DNA from: JACJVV01 sp964581515
GTDB taxonomy: Archaea; Nanobdellota; Nanobdellia; Woesearchaeales; JACJVV01
Length of the DNA: 64,000 nt
Assembly (NCBI GenBank): GCA_964581515.1
Contig: CAZOOV010000003.1
Coordinates: 62,001-126,000 of the forward strand
Reading direction: 5' to 3'
This document shows positions 8,481 to 18,488 of the stretch, one piece after another (positions within the stretch are counted from its first letter, which is position 1; each line of letters starts with the position of its first letter). The position numbers and the translations under genes were made by a program. The notes below the pieces were generated by a model. The model was not told the DNA's origin, did not search any database, and saw only the letters and a list, made by a program, of their open reading frames with translations.

Positions 8481-9834
8481 AAGCTAATGTTGCTCTGGAT
8501 TGCACTACATAATTTTCAAAGTTTGCAAGCACTGAACTGATTGTTCCTTCATTTTGTTTTTTTCGCAGTCTAGCCATTGATCCTTGTCTTAAACTATCTT
8601 TTACTCCTTGATATATTGATTCAAAATAGCCTAGTTCTTTTGGATCGCTTGCGTATTTTGATTTTTGGTTCAGTGTATCTAAGAATGTATTGAGTTCTTG
8701 GAATGTATCCATCGAGTAACCATTGTCTGAATAAACTATTTTTCTTAGTTTTTGACTTTTAGGAGTATGGGGAAAACCTATAGTGTGAATCAATGCTCTA
8801 AGGCTTGTCTGGCATCTGTCTCCTTCTTTGCTTCCGAAAGTAACTGCAATAGGACACGCCTCAACATAAGTCTTGTATACATCTTCTTCTTGTGTTGTTG
8901 TGGCTGCTTGAGCTGATGGTTGACTGGGTGACTGATTAGATGTGACTTCTGTTAGTTTCTTTTCTAGGTCATTTGTATCAAGCATAGTTTTAATATCTGT
9001 TGGATTAAAAGAGCTTAATGTAGTTTCATCTCCTAACGCTCTTATCTGATTGTAATTTTTCTGAATGTATGCTAATCCTTTTTCAATCTCTTCAAGCTTT
9101 ACATTTCCTTCTACATAATCTACTTGACTGCACCTTTCAGATAGGTTTTCTTCTTTTGAGAAGAATGATGATTTGCTTATCTGTGTTCTTGCATGTTTTA
9201 TGAATTGTTTTAATTCACAAACAGGAGTATTTTCATATTCTGAGACTAATTCTTGTATATCTCTTTCTATTTCTGCAATCTGATCGAGTTTTGCTTTATA
9301 CTCGTCAAAAGTTGTTTTTACTGTGCTTATACTTGTTTGTGGTAATCCCCTTGCAGTATGAATGTTCTCTAATGTTTGATAAGCTTCTGTTATTGCATAT
9401 AATGTGATTCTTTTCTCTTCAAGTGTTGTTAGTGTTGCTCTTTTTCCTCTTTTGAGTGCCCTATAATTTCGTTTGAATTCTTTTTCTGTATCTTTTATAG
9501 TGTGGGTGACTATTGTATCTAGTTTATCTCCTGCATTAACTGCTTTTGCTGCAACTTTCCTGTATCTCCAGTCACTGTATTCTTTAACTTCTAGAAGTGC
9601 TGCTGCTTTTTCTGCTGGCAATAGAATATTATTTGCATTCTCTACTTCTTCTGTTTGATAACTTTTGTTTGGATCAAGTGTTTGCCCAAGATTATGTATC
9701 TTTTCATTTGAGTCAAATAAGGTGTAAAGAATCTTATCAAATGGGTGCAGAAGGTTTTCTAATCTATTTCCTAAATCAACAGATTGGTTGATTTTATCTT
9801 TGAACTCTGCGAATAGTTTTTTTGCTCTTATCAT
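8479..9834 (-). CDS. Hypothetical helical protein under operator B
   Basis: A 451-residue protein, mostly amphipathic helices, with long charged heptad-like stretches around 90-260 (KEFKRNYRALKRGKR, KLDQIAEIERDIQEL), a Ser/Gln/Ala/Thr-rich linker near 300-320, and a compact C-terminal part. There is no signal peptide, membrane segment or catalytic motif I can name. It forms its own transcription unit between the TrmB pair and the AAA/vWA operon, and its promoter carries the best copy of the island operator, so it is probably co-expressed with that operon. It may be a structural or adaptor protein for the ATPases; this is inferred from context. Confidence 0.8.
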   Translation of the reverse strand: MIRAKKLFAEFKDKINQSVDLGNRLENLLHPFDKILYTLFDSNEKIHNLGQTLDPNKSYQTEEVENANNILLPAEKAAALLEVKEYSDWRYRKVAAKAVNAGDKLDTIVTHTIKDTEKEFKRNYRALKRGKRATLTTLEEKRITLYAITEAYQTLENIHTARGLPQTSISTVKTTFDEYKAKLDQIAEIERDIQELVSEYENTPVCELKQFIKHARTQISKSSFFSKEENLSERCSQVDYVEGNVKLEEIEKGLAYIQKNYNQIRALGDETTLSSFNPTDIKTMLDTNDLEKKLTEVTSNQSPSQPSAQAATTTQEEDVYKTYVEACPIAVTFGSKEGDRCQTSLRALIHTIGFPHTPKSQKLRKIVYSDNGYSMDTFQELNTFLDTLNQKSKYASDPKELGYFESIYQGVKDSLRQGSMARLRKKQNEGTISSVLANFENYVVQSRATLA

Positions 9835-9898
9835 TTTAGGTTTTTTATTGTGTTTTTCGGATATTTTGTCTGTTTTAAGGTATATTATCTGTTATTTG

Positions 9899-9931
9899 CA
9901 TATAAACATGCGTTGTAGTGCTCACTACGAC
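9899..9931 (-). promoter_or_regulatory. Operator/promoter B (best copy of the inverted repeat)
   Basis: The site at 9912-9931 reads GTTGTAGTGCTCACTACGAC on the plus strand, a near-perfect inverted repeat. Five bases (CATGC on the plus strand) separate it from a minus-strand TATA box TTTATATG at 9899-9906. RNA would start near 9875, 40 bases before the 451-residue gene. Operator directly upstream of BRE/TATA is the geometry of archaeal activators. Confidence 0.8.
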
Positions 9932-9974
9932 AGACTGATGCTTTTTTTGATAATATTTTGATTTTTAGTAATTT

Positions 9975-11690
9975 TTATCCTTCATACGCTGGCAGCACCC
10001 TATTTGTGTCTGTTATAACTGGTATATCTGCTACTATAGGTGCATCTGGTTTCATTATTGTTGATTCTTGTACTGGTAAGACTGGCTCTGGTACTGTCTG
10101 TGTTGTCATTGGTGTTGCTTCTATTGGTGTTACTGGTACTGCTGGAGTTTGATATGCAGTAGACTGATCTACTTTTACTTCTAAGTCTGCTATCATTGTA
10201 TTTGCGCCAGTCTTGTAATCTTGAGCATACACTTTTGAATCAAATACTTGGCTTTTTTTCCATTGCTCTATGAAATCAGGATATTGCTGACCAATGTTTA
10301 GTTGACCATTATCAAAAGTGACTGAAAGATCATTCATTGCAGTTTCTACTCCTTGTTTGAAGCATTCAGCCCAGTTAGGACTAAACTCAGGCACATCTTC
10401 TCCTTCATTGAAGGATTGTAATGTTCTCATAAAGTGAGGATTGTACATTGTAAACAGATTGTAAGCATCTTCAAGGTTGAGCATTACAAATGTCTTGCCG
10501 TCAACTTCTATCTTTTCTCTTTCAGGACTGAAGAATTTACCCCAAGCATCGAAAAGATCAAGATAATGATCCATATATGATTGTGTCTTTCCAAGTACTG
10601 GGAAGCATTCCTGCAGATAGCCTACAAAAGGATTGAGAACATATGTGTCTTCTAGATTCCTTACATATTCTATCCTATCAGAGAGCTGTTGCTCTATGCT
10701 TTCCTTGCCATTGCTGACATCAAGATTGACACGTCTTGAAACCTTATCATTGATTATTTCTTCAATATGCTCTGGAGAATTGTCTGTCTCAAGTATGAGA
10801 AATCTTCTTTGTAATTCACGGTCATACTTGAAGTTGTTCTCTTTTGCGATTGTTGAGACCATAGTTTTTCCTTTTGTGATAGTATAAACATCTACACCAT
10901 CTCTTTTGCTGTTTGTTGTGACTTTAGTTGCGTCTTTGCCTTCACCTAAGTTTTTCATGAATTCAATTATACCGTTTACCTTGTTGCCTTTGTCTGCTAC
11001 TGCTTTTTGTAGCTCTGGCATGTATATGATTCCGCATTGATTGATCTCATCAGCCTGGTACCATACTGCTTGGCCAGATGCAAGCCCAAGTTCATGTACT
11101 CCATCAAATGGTCTTAAGATGTTTTTCATGACATAACTTTTTCCGCTTCCAGAGTCTCCTTCAAGTATTACATGGATTCCATTTGCAACTGCTATTGTTA
11201 TAAGTGAACCATTAGCTTCTTCACCTACCACTTGGTTGTTTCTCAGGTGTCTTGTTATCGTATAAGGTGTTATGTCTGCATTCATTGCAGGAGGGATGAT
11301 TGTGCTTGCCATGTCTGGAATAATAACATCTGGGGTACTTTGGATAGTGTGGATATTAGGGATATTAGAATCAGGGTCTGCTGTAATAGGGTTTATTTTA
11401 TCTTCTAATGTGTCTTCTTTTGGGAGCAGGCTTCCAAATGGATCAAATTCATCGCTTCCTACTCCTAAAGTAGATTCTGGAATCTGAGGTTTTTCTTCTT
11501 CTATTAGTTCTTTTGCTTGAGGCGTAGGTTGTGCAATTATTGTTTTTGTTTCTGGAGCGTAACTTGCTGAAGGCTGAGGTCTTATCTCTATTCCCATCCT
11601 TTTCAGCTCTTCTTCTGTAAAAAGATAAGGATGTTCTTGGGCAAATTTCTTTCCCATTGGTGTGTTGAATTCATTTTTTTCTAATAGCAT
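9975..11690 (-). CDS. AAA+ ATPase (MoxR-like), last gene of the vWA operon
   Basis: A 571-residue ATPase. The first 140 residues are low-complexity (Pro/Thr/Ile-rich). The ATPase core follows: Walker A GDSGSGKS (178-185), a Walker B-like strand IIYMPELQ in which the usual DE is PE, a sensor segment STIAKENN and an arginine-rich RELQRRF. The C-terminal 60 residues are again Pro/Thr/Val-rich. The loss of the Walker B aspartate suggests altered or weak hydrolysis. Start ATG 11690 is preferred over GTG 11699 because AGGTGA lies five bases before it. It is 52 bases after the vWA gene. MoxR-type ATPases act as chaperones that load or remodel vWA partners. Confidence 0.82.
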   Translation of the reverse strand: MLLEKNEFNTPMGKKFAQEHPYLFTEEELKRMGIEIRPQPSASYAPETKTIIAQPTPQAKELIEEEKPQIPESTLGVGSDEFDPFGSLLPKEDTLEDKINPITADPDSNIPNIHTIQSTPDVIIPDMASTIIPPAMNADITPYTITRHLRNNQVVGEEANGSLITIAVANGIHVILEGDSGSGKSYVMKNILRPFDGVHELGLASGQAVWYQADEINQCGIIYMPELQKAVADKGNKVNGIIEFMKNLGEGKDATKVTTNSKRDGVDVYTITKGKTMVSTIAKENNFKYDRELQRRFLILETDNSPEHIEEIINDKVSRRVNLDVSNGKESIEQQLSDRIEYVRNLEDTYVLNPFVGYLQECFPVLGKTQSYMDHYLDLFDAWGKFFSPEREKIEVDGKTFVMLNLEDAYNLFTMYNPHFMRTLQSFNEGEDVPEFSPNWAECFKQGVETAMNDLSVTFDNGQLNIGQQYPDFIEQWKKSQVFDSKVYAQDYKTGANTMIADLEVKVDQSTAYQTPAVPVTPIEATPMTTQTVPEPVLPVQESTIMKPDAPIVADIPVITDTNRVLPAYEG

Positions 11691-11751
11691 TTTATTCACC
11701 TTCGATTGTGGTTATTATTATTTTCATCATCATATTGTCTTTTTAGTTTTC

Positions 11752-13644
11752 TCATACTGGATTGTAAAGCTCTTTTGATTTTGCAATTGTTAAGTCTCCT
11801 AAATCTGTGAAGTCTGCTGCAATATGGACATCATATCCTAAATCTTCAATCTGTTTAGTCTTGTCATCAGGCTTGCATGCAAGGAATATTGAACCACCTG
11901 CTTTTGAATTCTTTAATGTCATCTCAAGATTATCAATTTCTTCGTCGAGGTTTTGTATGTCTGTATCACTTATGATTATCGTATGGATTGGATAAGGATG
12001 TTTTGATGTGATTCTTACCATCTCATCTCCTGGTATTGTTGTGCCTCCATTCTGATATAACATAAGTAAATCATCAATAACATAGCTTTGATTTGTGAAT
12101 TCGCATGATTTATAATCTGATGAAAAATTGATTACTGCTACTTTATTCCCATAGGACAGTGCTGTCTGTGCTGCTACTATTGCACTGATTACTGGAAAAG
12201 AAAGATCATCATTAGGATCTGGCATTGATATTGACGAGTCAAGTACGATCAAGAGATCTGGTGTGCTTTTACTTAGGCCATAGCTTTCTCCATTTGATTT
12301 TTTCCATTTGTATGTTGTAGCATTCGGTATGACTATCGGACTTTGACGTAGGGTGTATATCATATCAAGTTCTTCAAAAGAATCTTCTAGTGTCCATTTT
12401 ACTGGTGTCTCTTTGAAGTCTCCTGAGTTAGTAGTTGGAAGATTTGGAAGGAAAAGAGTGTATTCTTTTGATAGTTCTTTGTAAAGCCATTTGTTTGCCT
12501 GCGCTCTTGAGCCTATTCCTAGACCAGAAACTACTCTTTTGAATTCGTCTTCTCCTAATTCTTTTCCTAAGCCATCTAGCTCACTCTCTATCTTCTTTGA
12601 CATTACATCATCAGGAGTCTTGTCAGGATCAAAAGGAAGAAAATCTTTTGCATCATGATTATCTATTAGACCTTTTGTGATGTCTGGTGGATCTTGTTTA
12701 GGTATATCTGGTTTTGGATTATATTCTGGTTGGGAGACTGGATCATCTTTAGGAGGTTTGTCAGGTTTTGGTGTGTCTATCGGTTTTGGTGGAGCAGGTT
12801 GTTGATCGTTTGCGTTTCCTGAACCATCTGGTATATCTCCTGGTCCAGATTGCCCATTGCCATCAGGATTGTCTCCCTGTTCTTCTCCTGGTTGATCGTT
12901 AGTCTGCGCTGGACTATTGTCTGGTTGCCCATCTCCATTTTCTGGACTATTATCTTGATCCTGATTTGAGTTTCCTGATTTTGAGTTGTTTGCTTGTTTT
13001 CTTGCTTCTTCTTCTTTTCTCATGTAATCTTTGATTGTTTTTGCAAATGATGTTATTGAATCAGGCCAATCGCTTGGTTTATCCATTGCAGAACCTACTA
13101 CATCTGCAAGTTTTTTTGCTTTTGTTCTTATCTCTTCTTCTGCGCGTGGTATTATCAAGCCTTGACATCCTATCATATTTTCATAAGTTGTCATGTAAAG
13201 CTGCCAGAGCTCAGAATTATTGCCTTCTGACATCTTTTTATAAAGATCAACTACAGAATGATCCCCTTTTTGGTATGTCTTTGTATTGACACATAAATCT
13301 GCGTAGAGATTCTCGACGAGTTTTGCTTGCTTAATATTTCTCATTACCTTGTCTGCATATCCAACCATCCTTACAAGATTTCTTAGGTTGTATGGCATGA
13401 ATTTGTAATGACCTACTTCATGATTTGTAACAGCTGGAGCAAATTCTTCTCCTAGACGGTCTTCTAGGTTTTTTTTATTTATCTTTATCCTATTATTGCC
13501 CATGTCGATTGCTGCAATCTCATCTGACATCCCTACTGCTGCTGCCTCTTCTTCATTTAATAGATCTGGAGAATTCAATCTAGGATAATTCCAAAATCTT
13601 CGGACTTTTTCCCAAACTTTCGGGAATTTCTTAGTGTCTATCAT
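11752..13644 (-). CDS. vWA protein with N-terminal HExxH metallopeptidase-like domain
   Basis: The 630-residue protein has an N-terminal helical domain with HEVGH at 75-79, a zinc-protease-type motif like that of metallopeptidase-vWA proteins paired with MoxR ATPases. A very Pro/Gly/Asn/Asp-rich linker occupies about 210-340. A helical segment follows, then a von Willebrand A domain with an intact MIDAS start DSSIS (about 472-476) and later TT and ISDTD. There is no secretion signal, so it acts inside the cell. It sits between two MoxR-like ATPase genes, the classic arrangement in which the ATPase remodels the vWA protein and its bound client. Target unknown. Confidence 0.88.
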   Translation of the reverse strand: MIDTKKFPKVWEKVRRFWNYPRLNSPDLLNEEEAAAVGMSDEIAAIDMGNNRIKINKKNLEDRLGEEFAPAVTNHEVGHYKFMPYNLRNLVRMVGYADKVMRNIKQAKLVENLYADLCVNTKTYQKGDHSVVDLYKKMSEGNNSELWQLYMTTYENMIGCQGLIIPRAEEEIRTKAKKLADVVGSAMDKPSDWPDSITSFAKTIKDYMRKEEEARKQANNSKSGNSNQDQDNSPENGDGQPDNSPAQTNDQPGEEQGDNPDGNGQSGPGDIPDGSGNANDQQPAPPKPIDTPKPDKPPKDDPVSQPEYNPKPDIPKQDPPDITKGLIDNHDAKDFLPFDPDKTPDDVMSKKIESELDGLGKELGEDEFKRVVSGLGIGSRAQANKWLYKELSKEYTLFLPNLPTTNSGDFKETPVKWTLEDSFEELDMIYTLRQSPIVIPNATTYKWKKSNGESYGLSKSTPDLLIVLDSSISMPDPNDDLSFPVISAIVAAQTALSYGNKVAVINFSSDYKSCEFTNQSYVIDDLLMLYQNGGTTIPGDEMVRITSKHPYPIHTIIISDTDIQNLDEEIDNLEMTLKNSKAGGSIFLACKPDDKTKQIEDLGYDVHIAADFTDLGDLTIAKSKELYNPV

Positions 13645-13689
13645 GGTATTCCCTATTTATCTTAACTTATCTTGTTTAGTCATAAGTGG

Positions 13690-13735
13690 TTTCTGCAAAT
13701 TATATCTATGTAACTTACATTTCTGCAAATTATAT
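13690..13735. repeat. Direct 16-bp repeat in the operon spacer
   Basis: TTTCTGCAAATTATAT occurs at 13690-13705 and again at 13720-13735, in the 95-bp spacer between the second MoxR-like gene and the vWA gene. The 30-bp period would put both copies on nearly the same face of the helix. It may bind a regulator of an internal promoter or simply be a duplication. Confidence 0.6.
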
Positions 13736-13739
13736 TTTA

Positions 13740-15380
13740 TCATATCCTATCATAATCCATGTACATCCTCTTGACTGTTGCACCTAAAGAGAATTTTGCA
13801 GTTGAATCAATATTCTTTAGGTTGCCCATCATATCGTCTAATTCAGATTTGTCTGGCTTTATTCCTTTTACATAAAAGTCAGTGACTGTCCTTACCATAT
13901 CCTTGTATCCAGGGAATGCACTTACTACTTCACCATATGTTCTGCTGGCAGTGTCCCAAAGAAAATTTACCATCGCTTGTCTGTCATTTATGAAGCCATC
14001 TTCTTTTTCTACAATTGCACGTGTGGGTACAAGCTTGAACCATGAAGAATAACTTATTGCATGCTTGACATCTTCTTCTGTCACCTGATTATTGCCTCTC
14101 CACCATGCAAGTGCCTTACTGTAAGCATAAACACTTGACATTGTTCTTGCTGAGACACTGTTTTGTGTAGAGTAGCATATATTATCATCATTTCCAAAGT
14201 ATCTGCAGTCTTTGCATAATTCCCCTGGTTTTCTGTAATGTGCGTTGCTTTTTGTTTTTTTCTCAGGACTCATGCTTGCTTTGTCGCAAGATTCAAGTTC
14301 TGCTATGAAATGTGCAATCTTGTTTGCAAGATTATCATCTATATGTGTATTGAAGTAGATCTCTTTTCTTGCATTGACTATATCACTTCCTTCTATCCTT
14401 TGAGGCGGAGTAATTTTGCTATCCTTCACGAATTTAATTTTATTGTTCCTTGTTTCTTGGAATTGGTTTATGTAATAGGAGTTAAGACGGCCTACAACAA
14501 GAGCAATATCAAACCTATCTACGAATGCAGGAGGGAATTCATAGTTTCCAGAATCTTGATCATTAGCAGTTCCAAATAATGGACCTGGATTTGCAACGAT
14601 CTTCATATTGTTGTAGACTGTCCAACCCCTATCAAGAATCTGATAAAGGATTGATTGTTTTCCAGGTGGAATCCTGTTTATCTCGTCTATTATCCTTGCT
14701 GGAGTTTTCATGAACTCTCTTATGCCTATTACTTCTTCATGATTCTTTAGATAAGATACAATATCAACGAATGCAAGCATCTTTTCTTCTGTTAGTTCAG
14801 GATGACCATAAATTGTAGCTTCATGTATTACTGATAATGGTAAATCGTATATTCCTGATAGAACAAATTCAGATGTAGTAGTCTTTCCACTTCCAGGTGG
14901 ACCAAAATACAGCATTGATGTATTCTGGAGAAGGCTTGTCAGTATTGTGAATGTTAAGTTTGCGTTGTATGCTTCATCTGGTATTACAAGACGTTCTATT
15001 CCTGCTTCATCCATCGGAGTATCTTTTACAAAACCAAATTCTAATTCATAGCATGGCGCTATATATAATCCTGAATCAAGCAAGTGATGGTAGAATGCTT
15101 TGAATTTGCTCATTGATGTGGATGCAGGTATAATTGATGGTGTTGTTGGTGTTGGTGAAGATACTACTGATAGTAATGGTTCAGGTTCTGCTTCTGGTTC
15201 TACATCTGGTATTAATTCGTCTAATGTGAATGGTTCTTTGTGTTCATCTCTTGGTTTTGTATGGAAGTTTGTAGGTTCTTGTTGTGATGGTTCTAAATCA
15301 TTAACTACAGAAATGCCTTTTGAAGCGCATTCTCTTTCCATTTGTTCCATTCTTTTTCTTATTTCAGGGCTTACGACCAT
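13740..15380 (-). CDS. MoxR-like AAA+ ATPase
   Basis: A 546-residue MoxR-type ATPase. After a 90-residue acidic, Pro/Thr-rich start come a Walker A GPPGSGKT (160-167), a Walker B with the MoxR signature RIIDEINRIPPGKQSILYQIL (about 232-252), the sensor GTANDQDSG and an arginine finger region FVDRFD. Near residue 395 CKDC and a later Cys form a possible small metal site not typical of the family. ATG 15380 is preferred over GTG 15389 because AGGTGG precedes it closely. It is followed by the vWA gene and preceded by another AAA+ gene 52 bases upstream, so it is probably the active motor of the MoxR-vWA machine. Confidence 0.93.
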   Translation of the reverse strand: MVVSPEIRKRMEQMERECASKGISVVNDLEPSQQEPTNFHTKPRDEHKEPFTLDELIPDVEPEAEPEPLLSVVSSPTPTTPSIIPASTSMSKFKAFYHHLLDSGLYIAPCYELEFGFVKDTPMDEAGIERLVIPDEAYNANLTFTILTSLLQNTSMLYFGPPGSGKTTTSEFVLSGIYDLPLSVIHEATIYGHPELTEEKMLAFVDIVSYLKNHEEVIGIREFMKTPARIIDEINRIPPGKQSILYQILDRGWTVYNNMKIVANPGPLFGTANDQDSGNYEFPPAFVDRFDIALVVGRLNSYYINQFQETRNNKIKFVKDSKITPPQRIEGSDIVNARKEIYFNTHIDDNLANKIAHFIAELESCDKASMSPEKKTKSNAHYRKPGELCKDCRYFGNDDNICYSTQNSVSARTMSSVYAYSKALAWWRGNNQVTEEDVKHAISYSSWFKLVPTRAIVEKEDGFINDRQAMVNFLWDTASRTYGEVVSAFPGYKDMVRTVTDFYVKGIKPDKSELDDMMGNLKNIDSTAKFSLGATVKRMYMDYDRI

Positions 15381-15441
15381 TTTATCCACCTTTTGATTGT
15401 TTTTTGATTATTCTTCTTGATTATTTTTCTTGATTTGATTT

Positions 15442-17064
15442 TTATTCTTCGAAATACTTATCTGAATTCATTTTTCCTTGCATTTTATCATTGATGAGCC
15501 TGATTGTCTCTGTTTCCAATTCTTTGAATCCAAAAGGAAGATATAATTGATTTTTGATAGCTAATTGTGTCTGGATGTCTCCTTGTCTTGCATCAAGCAT
15601 AGCTCCTGCTCTGTCCCATCTGAAACTATTTCTCTTTACAGTTTTGCAGATACCTGTTATCTCTCTGCCTGATAATTCATGTTCATATGCTAATTGTCCT
15701 AATTGCAAGAACTCGTCGTCACTAGTATTGACATATCCTCCTTGTATGCTTTTTTCAAGTTTGAACTTGTACATAGTAGCTTTTTGTTCTGCTGTTTCTG
15801 CTCCTTTCCAGCTGACTGGTTTTAATCTGCTCTTTATTGCTTTTGGCAAGCTACTGTATACATTTGTAGTTCCCATAAAAAGATAATTTCCTTTGTTTGC
15901 ATAAGTTCCGCTCAGAAATTTTTGCAATTCCAAAACAACATCAGCGCTATGGCTATCATTGCCATTTTTTTCTTGTTTTTTTATCAAGCGATTCACTTCA
16001 TCTTGAAATATGAGAAATACCTTGTCTTCATTTGCTATCTGCTTGAATTGGCTTTTTAGCTTTAGGATGCTTCCATCCTGCCATGATGAATCAACACTTA
16101 ACTCTGTCACTACTAATTCTACTCCTTTGATTTTTGCCAATCTTTCTGCATAATCAATCACATGATAGCATACCATGCCTTTTCCTTCTCCAGGCATACC
16201 TTCTAAAACAAATCCTGATTCGTAAAGGTCATCATCCATTATGCATGGATTCATATGCTCTTTGACATTATATGAGAATAATGCAATTATTTTTTTCTCT
16301 AGCTCATCAATTATGCTTTGATTTCCTATGATTCTATTCCTAGGCAGTATATCTTGCTTAGGTATGTGCATATATTCAAGTGGCGTATAGAATTGATTGT
16401 TCTCTTTTTGTTGGACTGCTGTGCTGCTGCCTTCTTCTTTTGCTGTAACTATCTCTTTTAGGCCGTCTATCTCATAATCGCTGATCTTCCATTTTATCCC
16501 TTTTAGGTTTGCGTATAAATTTGGATCTAAGCGCATAAGTATCTCTTGATTTGTCATGTTGCAATAATTATCAAAGAATTCTTTCAAAGCTACTGTCGGT
16601 TTTTGCCTGGAATTAATAGTATAATTACTCATGCAGTCAAAGACTTTCTTTATATTGCTGTATGTTGTTTTTTCCCATTCAAATTGTTCATCTGTAGGTA
16701 TATCTATCGTATGATGGCTGAATGCGTTTCTTGTCCCTTCACTTACCATTGATTCAAGATCTTTTGATACTGTTCTTGCAGCTACATGTAATGAGTAAGC
16801 TGTTGTAAGACCTTTTCTTTCAGGAGAAGCTATTATAGTGGAATCTGTTTCGATACTTTTATTGACTCCTTGTACAATGCCACTGAAAAGGATGAAGTAT
16901 TTATGTAAAACATTAGCTAGTTCATTCTTATAAGGATTGTCTGGAGCTGAAGTTTTTATCTGATTTTGAAGAAGCCTATCTAAGGCCATATATCTATTCT
17001 GTGCGATTCCACAATAATGTCTTAGATTATCTTTGCTAATTGTGTATTCTTTTGCTGTTGTCAT
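15442..17064 (-). CDS. AAA+ ATPase with degenerate Walker A
   Basis: The 540-residue protein has an N-terminal helical domain (about 1-225) and a C-terminal AAA+ module. Its Walker A reads GMPGEGKGM (about 284-292), where the usual Ser/Thr after GK is Gly; Walker B is intact (VFLIFQDEVNR), as are a sensor-1 segment LFMGTTN and SRLKP. It is unlike the two MoxR members and closer to classical AAA+ remodellers. The Gly substitution should weaken Mg binding, so it may be a slow ATPase or a structural subunit. It lies between the coiled-coil gene (50 bases away) and the MoxR gene in the operon controlled by operator C. Confidence 0.85.
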   Translation of the reverse strand: MTTAKEYTISKDNLRHYCGIAQNRYMALDRLLQNQIKTSAPDNPYKNELANVLHKYFILFSGIVQGVNKSIETDSTIIASPERKGLTTAYSLHVAARTVSKDLESMVSEGTRNAFSHHTIDIPTDEQFEWEKTTYSNIKKVFDCMSNYTINSRQKPTVALKEFFDNYCNMTNQEILMRLDPNLYANLKGIKWKISDYEIDGLKEIVTAKEEGSSTAVQQKENNQFYTPLEYMHIPKQDILPRNRIIGNQSIIDELEKKIIALFSYNVKEHMNPCIMDDDLYESGFVLEGMPGEGKGMVCYHVIDYAERLAKIKGVELVVTELSVDSSWQDGSILKLKSQFKQIANEDKVFLIFQDEVNRLIKKQEKNGNDSHSADVVLELQKFLSGTYANKGNYLFMGTTNVYSSLPKAIKSRLKPVSWKGAETAEQKATMYKFKLEKSIQGGYVNTSDDEFLQLGQLAYEHELSGREITGICKTVKRNSFRWDRAGAMLDARQGDIQTQLAIKNQLYLPFGFKELETETIRLINDKMQGKMNSDKYFEE

Positions 17065-17114
17065 TTTAGACTACCTTCTAGATTGATGTTGAATTTAATA
17101 TAAAAAAAGAAAAA

Positions 17115-18488
17115 TTAGTTGATGCTATACATTGAACCACTCATCGCTTCTTTTTGTTCATCGACAAGCCTTCTCTTATCTGCTTTTGTCTCTAAATTTA
17201 TCTGAGCCATTTGATCTGCAGATGAGTTAGAGAATTGATCATAGTTGTCTACTGCATTCTTAGTTTGTTCAAGTGCACCAATTGTAACCATCTCTCCAAG
17301 TCCACTAGCTAGTCCAATTGTTTTTCCTATCTTTTGAGCATCATTGACCAGCATCATTGTTTGACCAACTCTTACTATTTCAGACCTTCCTCTTGAGTGC
17401 TTTTCAAGTGTTTTTATTCCTCTATCTAAGCTTCTCAATGTATCTTTTGTTCTGTAAACAGTCGCTTCTTTGAGATCTATGTCTTTACATGCCATGTCAT
17501 AGTCTCCTTTTGCTTCTAGGAATTGATCAAGTACTCTGTCTTGTGCTTCTTCGAGCTTAGTCTTTTCTTCAATATATGAATTGAACAAAGCATTTTTTTC
17601 CATTCTTGCTTCTACATATGCTTTATTTTGAGGATCTGCTGCAAGTTGTTTATTCAGTCCATCTATTTCATCTTTAATCTGTTTTAGTTTTCCAGCATAT
17701 TCTGCAACTTGTGCTTGAAGCAAGTCATCTATGTCTCCTTGGATTCTTACTTTTTTGGCAAGTTCTAGTTTAACTCCTTTTAGTCCTTTCTTGCCTGCGC
17801 TGGTGTTTGCATTATTTCCTATATAATCCATGAGGTCTTCAAGTTGAGGGTCGTTTTTTACGCTGTCAGGAAGTTTTTTCAATAAATCATCATAAAAATG
17901 ATTTTGACTTCTATTTCCTCTGAATGTTCTTCCATTTAGTTCTTTCTCATAAATGCTAAGATCTGACTCAAGCATGGTTCTTACTTTTTTTGCTTTTTTA
18001 AGAGCCACATTTATTTCTGTATTATATAGATTAAGTCCAGTAAATCTTCTAATTGTGTCATATACTTTTATTTTTCTGTCTAATTTTCTTTTGTATGTCT
18101 GTTGTTGTTCAGGAGTCAATTTTTCATAATCTTGACTGCTAATTAATCTTAATGTTACTTTATCTGCAGATGCTACTAATTCATCAATCTTCATCTGTCC
18201 TTGTTCCATTCTATCTACTTCATCTTCTGACATGACAGAACGATAAACTTCTCTTACTTGTTCTCTTGCAAATTGATTCTCTGCTTTCTTTTCAAGGTCA
18301 GCTTTTGATACAGTGCCTCCATTTGCTATTGTTTCTACGCCGCTATCTGCTGTTGCTTGATGCGTTTGAGCTTGTGTTCTGCCATTAGAAAAACCTGCAT
18401 CTTCTGCTGCATCTATTCCTGGCATAGGATTAGAAGCTCCAGGTACTGTTTTATTTTCTTCTTCCATAACTTGGTCAGCAAGTGCCAT
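17115..18488 (-). CDS. Coiled-coil protein, first gene of the AAA/vWA operon
   Basis: A 457-residue soluble protein with a disordered start (Glu/Asn/Ala-rich, about 1-65) and then long heptad-type helices across 70-400 (for example KLKQIKDEIDGLNKQLA and KTKLEEAQDRVLDQFLEAKGDY). A Gly/Ala/Met segment near 385-400 may form a turn rather than a membrane span. No catalytic motif is visible. The start is supported by AAGGAGGG nine bases upstream. As the leading gene under operator C it may be the most abundant product and could be a scaffold or client for the ATPases; its general look recalls phage-shock or TelA-type coiled-coil proteins, but I cannot claim membership. Confidence 0.8.
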   Translation of the reverse strand: MALADQVMEEENKTVPGASNPMPGIDAAEDAGFSNGRTQAQTHQATADSGVETIANGGTVSKADLEKKAENQFAREQVREVYRSVMSEDEVDRMEQGQMKIDELVASADKVTLRLISSQDYEKLTPEQQQTYKRKLDRKIKVYDTIRRFTGLNLYNTEINVALKKAKKVRTMLESDLSIYEKELNGRTFRGNRSQNHFYDDLLKKLPDSVKNDPQLEDLMDYIGNNANTSAGKKGLKGVKLELAKKVRIQGDIDDLLQAQVAEYAGKLKQIKDEIDGLNKQLAADPQNKAYVEARMEKNALFNSYIEEKTKLEEAQDRVLDQFLEAKGDYDMACKDIDLKEATVYRTKDTLRSLDRGIKTLEKHSRGRSEIVRVGQTMMLVNDAQKIGKTIGLASGLGEMVTIGALEQTKNAVDNYDQFSNSSADQMAQINLETKADKRRLVDEQKEAMSGSMYSIN

